A stretch of 64,000 nt of DNA from Pseudacidobacterium ailaaui (GTDB lineage Bacteria; Acidobacteriota; Terriglobia; Terriglobales; Acidobacteriaceae). The stretch is from the NCBI RefSeq assembly GCF_000688455.1, contig NZ_JIAL01000001.1, forward strand, positions 62,001-126,000. The letters are read 5' to 3'. Below, in pieces: positions 12,260 to 19,102 of the stretch; position 1 is the stretch's first letter; each line of letters starts with the position of its first letter. A program made the translations under genes and the position numbers. A model generated the notes under the pieces. The model had not been told where the DNA came from, searched no databases, and saw only the letters and a list, made by a program, of their open reading frames with translations.

Positions 12260-12942
12260 ACGATCTGGAATACAAAATCGTGCGATCGCCGAAACGAAGG
12301 ACGCTGACTATCACAGTCGAGCGAGACCGGACGATCATCGTCCATGCGCCAGAGAACGCTTCAGACAAAGCGATAGCTCACGTGATGAATAGCAAGCGCC
12401 AGTGGATTTATGGGAAGCTCCATCACGAGCAGAAGTATCAGGACCGAATTCATCCTCCCGGCAAGGAGGTAGTGAATGGAGAGTCAGCACCGTATCTTGG
12501 CAGGGATTATCGAATTGAGATTGCCGAGACCGAGAGCGGTGAGGTGGAATTTTCCGATGGTTTCAAGGTTCCCGTTTCACACCAGAACAAAAAGCGTGCA
12601 GCTTTGAAGTCGTGGTATATCGATCGGGCAAAAGAGACAATCCTGCTTCGTGTTAACGCAGCTGCCAAAGAACTGGGCGTCAAGTTCAAAGCCGCAAAGA
12701 TCGTTGATAATCGATATCGCTGGGGATCTTGTACGGTAAATGGCGCTGTGAACTTCAATTGGCGACTCATCAAGGCACCGATCTTCGTAATCGACTACGT
12801 GGTTGTCCACGAACTAGCGCATCTGTTGGAAAACAATCATACGGCTCGGTTTTGGAACATTGTTCGCGCGGCCTCTCCCACGATGGCAAAGGCGAAGGCT
12901 TGGCTAAAAGAGCACGGACAATGTCTTGAGGAAGAGGTATAG
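12256..12942 (+). CDS. YgjP-like (DUF45) zinc metallopeptidase-family protein
   Basis: The 228-residue protein belongs to the YgjP/SprT-like metallopeptidase group (DUF45). The zinc-binding motif HELAHLLENNH gives His185, Glu186, His189 and His195. WGSC (about residue 156) with NWRLIKAP is also typical. Genes of this family often end type I restriction operons, and here the ATG overlaps the hsdR stop by 4 bp, which argues for a linked function such as processing or turnover of the large subunits. The substrate is unknown. No gene follows for about 260 bp, so this is the last gene of the operon. Confidence 0.87.
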   Translation: MNDLEYKIVRSPKRRTLTITVERDRTIIVHAPENASDKAIAHVMNSKRQWIYGKLHHEQKYQDRIHPPGKEVVNGESAPYLGRDYRIEIAETESGEVEFSDGFKVPVSHQNKKRAALKSWYIDRAKETILLRVNAAAKELGVKFKAAKIVDNRYRWGSCTVNGAVNFNWRLIKAPIFVIDYVVVHELAHLLENNHTARFWNIVRAASPTMAKAKAWLKEHGQCLEEEV

Positions 12943-13177
12943 CCGCTGAACTTCCGAGATGGATTTTATACTTTACCGCAAGCCGCTTTTACAGGCGGCG
13001 CTTCACGAACCGCAGCGATGACGTTTGATGGAGAACGAAAATGGAGGTCGGACGCTTTCAGGCCGCGCATTGCTCAGCGTAATGAAAGCGCCAATCCTGC
13101 AGTGATGCATTCCGTTCTGGTGTGTCTGTCTTCTGGTATATTCAAACAATCTGTTAGGAGTGATTTCCTGATTATAT

Positions 13178-13207
13178 GCAAAATAATGCTTTTTTAGATT
13201 ATTTTTG
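13178..13207. promoter_or_regulatory. Possible AbiEi operator (AT-rich inverted repeat)
   Basis: GCAAAATAAT (13178-13187) and ATTATTTTTG (13198-13207) form an imperfect inverted repeat 10 bp apart, directly in front of the abiEi start. AbiEi antitoxins of characterised systems repress their own promoter by binding inverted repeats there. The assignment rests on position and symmetry only. Confidence 0.35.
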
Positions 13208-13210
13208 TGT

Positions 13211-14041
13211 ATGATTGGGGAGATGGCATCGCTTGAGTCCTACCTAGATCAGCAGCTCGCTCAAGGGCGCGCTTACTTCACCAAAGAAGAGGCCAGGAGA
13301 AGACTCGGCTTATCGCCGTCTGCGTTTGCCGCAGCCGCTCTTCGGCTAGCGAAGAAGCGCAAGCTCATCAACGCTCGCCACGAGTTCTACCTGATTCTAC
13401 GCCCCGAAGACTGGAGCCTCGGTGCGCCAGACCCCGTCCGCTGGATCGACCCTCTGATGCAGCACCAACGCACCGACTATCGCGTTTCACTCCTGCGCGC
13501 GGCGGCGTTTCACGGCGCATCCCATCAGGCCGCAATGGTATTCCAGATTGTTGTTCCAAAGCAGCTTCGCTTGCTTGAGATCGGCCGCCACCGGCTGCAA
13601 TTCCTCTACCAGGCGCCGGGAATCTTCGAACAGGTGAATCGGCCGGAATGGCTGGACAAGATCAAGACCGCTGAGGGCTTCACTAAAGTCGCTGGGGTCG
13701 AGCTGACTCTGCTGGATTGCGTGCGCTACTTCCATCAGGCATCCGGGATTGCCGGAGTCGCACAGATCGTGAAAGACATCGGGGGCAAAGCGGCTCCGCG
13801 CAAGCTGGCGAAGATCGCTGGGTTCTATGAGAACTCTGCGGTTCGCCGGCTGGGGTATCTGCTCGATCTGGCAGGCCACTCCCGGCAGTCGGCGGCGCTG
13901 GAGCCGTTCGCGGCCCAGGCGAAATCGTTCAAGCCGCTTGACCCAGCCATCCGGCCGATTCAGGAAACCGCTGCGAATTCCGCCGAGAGAAACACCAAGT
14001 GGCGTCTCACGATTCATGAGCCGGTGGAGGTGGACTTTTGA
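13211..14041 (+). CDS. abiEi: AbiEi-type antitoxin / transcriptional autoregulator
   Basis: This is the antitoxin half of a type IV AbiE toxin-antitoxin pair. The N-terminal region has a winged-helix fold (YFTKEEARRRLGLSPSAFAAA, then LAKKRKLINARHEFYLI), and the rest matches the AbiEi C-terminal domain (ESYLDQQLAQGRAYFT, then GVELTLLDCVRYFHQASGIAGVAQIV). About 276 residues is normal. The start is uncertain: TTG 13205, ATG 13211 and ATG 13223 are all in frame and none has a well-spaced ribosome site. The stop overlaps the toxin start by 4 bp. In known systems AbiEi binds its own promoter and opposes AbiEii without a stable complex. The pair often causes abortive infection, which fits its place beside restriction genes. 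Confidence 0.85.
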   Translation: MIGEMASLESYLDQQLAQGRAYFTKEEARRRLGLSPSAFAAAALRLAKKRKLINARHEFYLILRPEDWSLGAPDPVRWIDPLMQHQRTDYRVSLLRAAAFHGASHQAAMVFQIVVPKQLRLLEIGRHRLQFLYQAPGIFEQVNRPEWLDKIKTAEGFTKVAGVELTLLDCVRYFHQASGIAGVAQIVKDIGGKAAPRKLAKIAGFYENSAVRRLGYLLDLAGHSRQSAALEPFAAQAKSFKPLDPAIRPIQETAANSAERNTKWRLTIHEPVEVDF

Positions 14042-14904
14042 TTCCCGACGCATACCTCATCGAGTGGACGGCAAAGGCTCCGTGGCCCGACATGCGGCAA
14101 GTGGAACAGGACCTCATCATCAGCCGTGCCCTCTGTGACCTGTTCAACGCCGCCGAACTGCAAGGCAAGATTGCCTTCCGCGGCGGCACTGCGCTCCACA
14201 AGCTGCTCTTCGCGCAACCGCTGCGGTATTCCGAAGACATTGATCTCGTCCAGACAGAAGCGGAGTCGATTGGCTCTACGGTCAATGCCGTGCGCAAGGC
14301 CCTATCGTGGCTCGGCGACTGCAAGAGGGAACAGGCCGGCCATTCCATTCATCTCATCTTTCGCTATACTCCCGAAGCGGACGCGAGCACGAAGCTCAAG
14401 CTCAAGGTTGAGATCAACACTCGTGAGCATGTCTGCCTGCTCGGACTGAAGCGCTACCCATTTTCTGTAAATAGCCGTTGGCATAAGGCGGAGGCAGAGG
14501 TCGTCTCGTTCGAGCCGGAAGAACTTTTCGGGACGAAGCTGCGGGCACTTCTGCAGCGGCGCAAGACCCGTGACCTGTTCGATTTGTATGAAGGACTGAA
14601 GCAACTGAATCTGGACTGCGGCAAGCTTCTTGCCTGCTTCGACCACTACCTTGCGCTGGAGGGCACGCCCATACATCGTGCCGCTGCGGAGGAGCGCATG
14701 CTGCAAAAGTTGGAGCGCAGCTTGACCGAGGACATTGAGCCGCTGCTTCCGGCCGGAGTCCGTTTTGATGAGCAAGAAGCGCTGCGAGCCTTTGCCATGG
14801 TGTGGGCGGAACTGATTGTCCATATCCAGGGCGAGGCGTGGAAGCTTTCGGCGAAGATCATCGATGATCTTCGAAAGAAACACTTCCCCAGTCTGCTGCG
14901 GTGA
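14038..14904 (+). CDS. abiEii: AbiEii-type nucleotidyltransferase toxin
   Basis: This is the toxin half of the AbiE pair, a DNA polymerase beta-like nucleotidyltransferase of 288 residues. The nucleotide-binding motif GGTALHK begins at residue 49, and the metal-binding SEDIDL motif gives Asp67 and Asp69. The third part of the fold follows around KLKVEINTRE. The start is TTG at 14038, giving MIPDAYLIEWTAKAPWPDMR, which matches the usual N-terminus of this family and overlaps the antitoxin stop. The target (tRNA or another RNA) cannot be told from the sequence. No defect is visible. Confidence 0.87.
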   Translation: MIPDAYLIEWTAKAPWPDMRQVEQDLIISRALCDLFNAAELQGKIAFRGGTALHKLLFAQPLRYSEDIDLVQTEAESIGSTVNAVRKALSWLGDCKREQAGHSIHLIFRYTPEADASTKLKLKVEINTREHVCLLGLKRYPFSVNSRWHKAEAEVVSFEPEELFGTKLRALLQRRKTRDLFDLYEGLKQLNLDCGKLLACFDHYLALEGTPIHRAAAEERMLQKLERSLTEDIEPLLPAGVRFDEQEALRAFAMVWAELIVHIQGEAWKLSAKIIDDLRKKHFPSLLR

Positions 14905-15225
14905 CAGCTCGCACAGATGGGGAATGGAACAAGAACCCGAACCGATACATATGAAAGATCCGAAACCACTGTCCCGCAGTTTGTCCCAAGCGTCAGTATG
15001 GCGATCATCCTTCGGTTCCTCCACGATCAGGCTTCGAGAACCGGGCTGATTTTGAGGATTCTGACCCAACTTCTGACCCAGAATCGTTGTGGGATTCGGC
15101 TAGGCCGGAGTGCTATTTCCGGGGTCAAACCGAGGTTCAATTGCGCGCCGAAAGGGCTCCAAAAACGACTTCCGGCGTCACGCTACTCCGCAGAAAGCAT
15201 TGATACTCCAAGGGTTACAAGCCGA
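14905..15225. other. Non-coding stretch before the tRNA-Asn fragment, with short direct repeats
   Basis: No convincing gene lies in these 321 bases. TTCTGACCCA occurs twice (15059-15068 and 15071-15080), about 150 bp from the tRNA fragment. Short direct repeats near an attachment site are often arm sites for a tyrosine integrase; that is only a possibility here. Confidence 0.4.
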
Positions 15226-15271
<46 letters not shown>

Positions 15272-15275
15272 TAAA

Positions 15276-16553
15276 TCAACAATTTACGACTTCCCCACCA
15301 TTCGGCTTCGCCAAACTTCGCCAAATTGCATCAGGACCTTTAAGGGTTCTCCCCTTCAGACCCAACTCTGCATTTGGCATCTCCCAGTCGCCGAGCACCG
15401 CTGAGGTGCGCGAGTTCACGGCAGCGAGAACGCTTCGTTCGATGGTCTGAACGTATACGTCGCCCGTCGTCTTGATGCTCGCGTGCCGCAATATCCCCTG
15501 AGTGTCCTTCAGTGTTCCGTGCTGCTGCATGTCGGTCCCCAGCGTCCGCCGCATCACTTGAAACGTGACCAGGCGATCAGGAATTCCGAGCTTTCGAGAG
15601 ACCGGGCGAATGCGCCACCGGAGGAAGTTCTTCCCCCACCTCGGCACCGCCTGGCCCTTCCGCTCCCCTCGCCCAAATGTCGGAAACATTAGAGCCTCTG
15701 GTGAGGAATCCTTGGAGAGCTTTCGCCAAGACTCGATTACGGGTCGAATCCGCTCCGGAACAGGGATAGGAGTCTTGCTCTGTTTGGTTTTCAGACGGCC
15801 GTTGTAAAACTGCCCCTCGTAGGCGGTTCCGTGGGGCAGAAGAGCGTCGCCGGTCCAGGACTTCCATTGCAGCCCCATGACCTCGCTGGCTCTCGGTCCG
15901 CAGAAGATTCCGATGCACAGCAGGCAAAGATCGTGCACGTCCTCGATAGCTCCAATGAGGGCAAGGATCTGTTCCCTTGTCATCACGGGCTTTTCTGCCA
16001 TTTTTGCCTGAGGCATGGTCACGTCTTCTCCTGGGTTTTCGGCGATGTACTTGTGCTTCTTTGCCATCCGGGTGATCGCCCGAATGTTGGAGAAGCAGGA
16101 GCGAACTACAGAATCCGAATAGCCCTTTGCAGCCATTTCGTTGAGAAAAATCTGAATCTGAAACGAATTCAGCTTCTTCAGCGGCAGGTCTCCAAATTTT
16201 GATACCAGATAATGCTCAAGCTGGTAGCTATTCGTCTTGCGATATGCAGGGCTCCATTTGCCCTGTCGCATTGGAATGTAGCGTTCCTTCACAAACCAGC
16301 GAAACGTTACTGAGTCATCGGAAGGAATTGCGGGCATTTCGGCGAGCATGCCGCATTCCTTCAGAATCTTCTCACGCAACAATTGCTCCGCCTTCCACTT
16401 CGGATTTCCCGCCTTGGGGCAGATCGCGACGTTGCGATACTTTCGGACCTCCTTCCCGTCGGCGTCCCGACCGTAAATCACATATTTCCCATACCACTTT
16501 TTCACCTTCTTCCCGCAAAGGTAGACGGTGCCTTGCTGATATTTCATTGCCAT
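15276..16553 (-). CDS. Tyrosine recombinase (integrase) next to the tRNA-Asn fragment
   Basis: This is a site-specific recombinase of about 425 residues. An N-terminal DNA-binding part (SYQLEHYLVSKFGDLPLKKLN) precedes the catalytic domain. The first catalytic Arg is Arg221 in GPRASEVMGLQW. The second box reads FQVMRRTLGTDMQQHG, where the more usual His is Gln. LRHAS holds the next His, and the nucleophile is Tyr367 in GDVYVQTI. An upstream in-frame start (16613) exists, but ATG 16553 or 16547 gives the natural N-terminus MAMKYQQGTVYL. The gene ends 6 bp from the tRNA-Asn CCA, a common position for island integrases. It lies on the right-hand side of the fragment, so it probably belongs to an element on that side. 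Confidence 0.92.
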   Translation of the reverse strand: MAMKYQQGTVYLCGKKVKKWYGKYVIYGRDADGKEVRKYRNVAICPKAGNPKWKAEQLLREKILKECGMLAEMPAIPSDDSVTFRWFVKERYIPMRQGKWSPAYRKTNSYQLEHYLVSKFGDLPLKKLNSFQIQIFLNEMAAKGYSDSVVRSCFSNIRAITRMAKKHKYIAENPGEDVTMPQAKMAEKPVMTREQILALIGAIEDVHDLCLLCIGIFCGPRASEVMGLQWKSWTGDALLPHGTAYEGQFYNGRLKTKQSKTPIPVPERIRPVIESWRKLSKDSSPEALMFPTFGRGERKGQAVPRWGKNFLRWRIRPVSRKLGIPDRLVTFQVMRRTLGTDMQQHGTLKDTQGILRHASIKTTGDVYVQTIERSVLAAVNSRTSAVLGDWEMPNAELGLKGRTLKGPDAIWRSLAKPNGGEVVNC

Positions 16554-16602
16554 TGCGCTCTCCGTATTCTGCTTCCGGTCCTGGTCGTGGAGAACAATTC
16601 CT

Positions 16603-16878
16603 TCATACACCACTACGGCGCAGAGGGAAAGAGCTTGTGGTATTCAACTCTTGCATAAAGGCTTCGACATCCTGTTTCCGATATCGCATCAACGGACCGA
16701 GCTTAACGCCGCGGATTCGCGGCGAGCGCCTCGTAGTGTGGTCCCGGACCCAACGTTCGGAGACGCCAAGCCTTACGGCAACTTGTCGGGCGTTCAATAG
16801 CGGCTCATCGTCGGTGTCCGACGACGTGGACGGCGATTCTTCTAAGGGATAGCGATTCTGCAGGATTGATGCGGCCAT
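16603..16878 (-). CDS. Excisionase-like helix-turn-helix DNA-binding protein
   Basis: This 91-residue protein has a MerR/AlpA-type winged-helix segment (LLNARQVAVRLGVSERWVRD, about residues 27-46) followed by VKLGPLMRYRKQDVEAFM. This is the usual form of excisionases and directionality factors that sit next to tyrosine integrases. It lies 50 bp upstream of the integrase on the same strand, so the two probably form one transcript. It would bend the attachment DNA and favour excision; that is inferred from family and position. Confidence 0.8.
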   Translation of the reverse strand: MAASILQNRYPLEESPSTSSDTDDEPLLNARQVAVRLGVSERWVRDHTTRRSPRIRGVKLGPLMRYRKQDVEAFMQELNTTSSFPLRRSGV

Positions 16879-17051
16879 GAGTGACCTCGATTAGGGGAGT
16901 TTGAAGGAGGCGCGCTCCGCCGGAGTCGAGATGTCCGATCGGTTTTGCCCCGCCTTTTCATCAGCGTCCGCCGAAGCTGCTCCACTGTCCAAGACTTCTC
17001 ACCGATGACGCCATAGGCCGGACCGATTGCAGATTTGCGCGCAGTCTGCTC

Positions 17052-17071
17052 AGGTCACCAAAAAGTGACCT
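17052..17071. promoter_or_regulatory. Inverted repeat in the xis/LysR divergent region (possible operator)
   Basis: AGGTCAC (17052-17058) and GTGACCT (17065-17071) form a perfect 7-bp inverted repeat with a 6-base gap. It lies about 100 bp before the LysR start and about 175 bp before the excisionase-like gene on the other strand. It could be a binding site for either regulator. Confidence 0.35.
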
Positions 17072-17167
17072 ATTGACGCCGATGATTCGTCACCGCAACC
17101 TGAGATCGATACGTAATCACGAAAGAAGCACGGTAAGGTCCCTTTGACGTTTCTGCCCTGGTTCCCC

Positions 17168-18136
17168 ATGGAGGTCGTGGGCATATCTGACTTGCTGGAG
17201 TTCCGTTTGCTGAAGTACATCGCGATGATCGCCGAAACCGGCAACTTTACACGCGCCGCAGAGAAGCTGTACCTGGCTCAACCTTCGCTGAGCGAGCAGA
17301 TCAAAAATCTCGAAGAGGGACTCGGGATTGAGCTCTTCGACCGCAGCGGGAAAAGAGTGGAACCAACCCCCGCCGGCCTCGTCCTCATCAGCTATGCCAA
17401 AGGAGCCGTTCGCGAGCGCAACGAGATCGTGAAAGCCGCACGAGCGATTCATCAAGGGGAAGTGCCGCCGTTGCGTCTCGGCTTTTCCAGCTTTGCGCCC
17501 ACCGTCGTTCTTGAAGGATTGCAGCGGCTCTACGAAAGCGTCTTTCCGGCGTGTCCTGTGCATTTGGCTGGAGGCAATGCAGCGCAAATTGTGGAACGCC
17601 TGAGAAATAAGACACTCGACTGTGCACTGCTTCCCATGCCGGTAGAAGGAGACGATCTTGCTGTGTTGCAGATTGGCAGCACGCCGTTGGTCGTTTGCAT
17701 GAGGACTGACGATCCGCTCGCGCAGCTCACCGAGATTCGGCCATCAGAAATGGCCGACCGGCTCACGGTATTCCGTGACCCGGAGAGTCACCCTTCAGCG
17801 CACAAGCGGCTGCTTGAAATGCTTGCTGAGTACGGTGTTCGACCCCAGGCTGCCTGTGCTGCAGCGACACCCGCCGAGGTGCAATGGATGGTACAGAAGG
17901 GCTTTGGCCTTGCGCTCATCAGCGGACAATTGAAATTGGAACCGTCGCTGACCACCCGTGCAATTGCTGGCGTCACGTGGACCGCTGACACAGCGTTCGT
18001 CCATCACGCGGCGGCGTATCACCTCGCACTGCCATTACTCGTTCGACATCTACGGAAAGGTGGCAATCCCAAACCTCGCAGATCGGAGCAGCGCAAGAAG
18101 AACCAGAGTGCGGTTCAATTGGAACTGCTGACATAA
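17168..18136 (+). CDS. LysR-family transcriptional regulator
   Basis: The 322-residue protein (ATG 17168; an in-frame TTG lies at 17144) has the LysR N-terminal helix-turn-helix (LLKYIAMIAETGNFTRAAEK, then LYLAQPSLSEQIKNLEEGLG) and a periplasmic-binding-protein-like effector domain from about residue 85. The effector cannot be named from the sequence. Its nearest neighbours are the integrase pair and decayed gene fragments, with no metabolic gene divergent from it, so its target is unclear. It may be cargo of the element or a remnant of a larger transferred piece. The C-terminal tail is Lys/Arg/Gln-rich. Confidence 0.88.
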   Translation: MEVVGISDLLEFRLLKYIAMIAETGNFTRAAEKLYLAQPSLSEQIKNLEEGLGIELFDRSGKRVEPTPAGLVLISYAKGAVRERNEIVKAARAIHQGEVPPLRLGFSSFAPTVVLEGLQRLYESVFPACPVHLAGGNAAQIVERLRNKTLDCALLPMPVEGDDLAVLQIGSTPLVVCMRTDDPLAQLTEIRPSEMADRLTVFRDPESHPSAHKRLLEMLAEYGVRPQAACAAATPAEVQWMVQKGFGLALISGQLKLEPSLTTRAIAGVTWTADTAFVHHAAAYHLALPLLVRHLRKGGNPKPRRSEQRKKNQSAVQLELLT

Positions 18137-18283
18137 GGCCCTGCCTCTACATCAACACAGGGCCTACAACTTACAGTCAATGAACTCGTTGGTCTGTACG
18201 CGGCAGGCAACAACCAGTTTCGGATTTGCTCATCATGCGGATATGGTCGCGCTTGTCGGCCAGGTTCTTTTCCGGCAGTTAAC

Positions 18284-18448
18284 GGTGATGGTCACGTCTC
18301 CATCGACACCACCAACATCTATGCCGAAGTCGATCTGGAACGCAAGGCACAGATGCTGGCGCATAGCAATGCACTCTCCACCCCTGCCGTCTCCAAACGG
18401 CCCTGGAAAGACAACCCATCTCTGATGGCCTTCCTCCGCTCTCTCTGA
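18284..18448 (+). pseudogene. C-terminal remnant of a tyrosine recombinase
   Basis: One frame reads HVSIDTTNIYAEVDLERKAQ and ends in PSLMAFLRSL with a TGA at 18446-18448. This is the end of a tyrosine recombinase, with the nucleophile Tyr in NIYAEVDLE. The upstream 100 or so bases are open in the same frame but do not resemble a recombinase: the expected Arg/His box is absent, so the gene was broken by a rearrangement. The family is that of recombinases found in threes (RIT-like elements). Inverted repeats follow at once. Confidence 0.75.
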
Positions 18449-18450
18449 TT

Positions 18451-18564
18451 ACTTATGTTGCGCAAGCAGCGCTGCACAGCCGCATGATTACTGGGCCTCA
18501 ACGCTGCTACGCAAGATAACTTCCTGCGCAACATAAGTGCGCTTATGTAGCGCACAACATAAGC
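18451..18564. repeat. Cluster of inverted repeats after the recombinase remnant
   Basis: ACTTATGTTGCGCA (18451-18464) has a perfect inverted copy TGCGCAACATAAGT (18525-18538). Close by, GCTTATGT (18541-18548) is inverted as ACATAAGC (18557-18564), with CGCA between. All four share the core CTTATGT. Such paired palindromic sites next to the end of a tyrosine recombinase gene look like the binding sites or terminus of the element the recombinase came from. Confidence 0.7.
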
Positions 18565-18598
18565 ACACGAGCTTCTGCACAAAAGCGAACGCCGCACG

Positions 18599-18711
18599 AT
18601 GACCACCGCCACGGTGCGGGAGACAGAGGCCGAGGCCGTGGCCTTCATCGTTGGACAGGCCATCGGCCTTGAGATGGGCCGTGCATCGTCTGACTACATC
18701 CAGATGTACGC
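18599..18711 (+). pseudogene. ArdC-like (zincin) C-terminal fragment
   Basis: About 38 residues (TVRETEAEAVAFIVGQAIGL, then ASSDYIQMY) match the C-terminal zincin-like region of ArdC-type antirestriction/conjugation proteins. The family motif RETEAEAVAF is clear. The rest of the gene is missing on both sides, and the frame runs straight into an IclR fragment. It is probably debris of a conjugative element. Confidence 0.6.
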
Positions 18712-19056
18712 GGGAAAGCAATTCTTGCGTTTCAATCGGCAGACACCATCGATCGCATGCTGGAAGCTTATGGACTTATCAAACGTATCGAGCACAATAT
18801 TATTGACCGTCAGGCCCTGTGGCCCGAGCTGGAGCGAGTCCGGAAAGAAGGCGTGGCTTTTGACCGTGAAGACTCCATGCTAGGAGGCCTCTGCATTGGA
18901 GCACCCATCCGGGATGCCGATGGGCGTGTGATTGTGGCCCTGAGTGTCTCCACTCCGATCCAGCGGATCCCGCCCGACCGGGAAAAGCAGGTTCAGGAAG
19001 GTGTGCTCAGGGTTGCCCAGGCTGTATCTGTTGCTCTGCTTGCCGCGAATGGTTGA
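18709..19056 (+). pseudogene. IclR-family regulator, C-terminal effector domain fragment
   Basis: From CGC 18709 the frame reads RGKAILAFQSADTIDRMLEA and ends in AANG with a TGA at 19054-19056. The GKAILAF box, the DREDSMLGGLCIGAPIRDAD segment and ALSVSTP are characteristic of the IclR effector-binding domain. The N-terminal winged-helix DNA-binding domain is absent, replaced by the ArdC-like fragment. The first ATG is at 18757. Without a DNA-binding domain it is unlikely to regulate transcription. Confidence 0.75.
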
Positions 19057-19102
19057 GTCGGCAGACAGAGCAGCAGCTTTTAGTAGACGAGCCTTGACCA
19101 CC

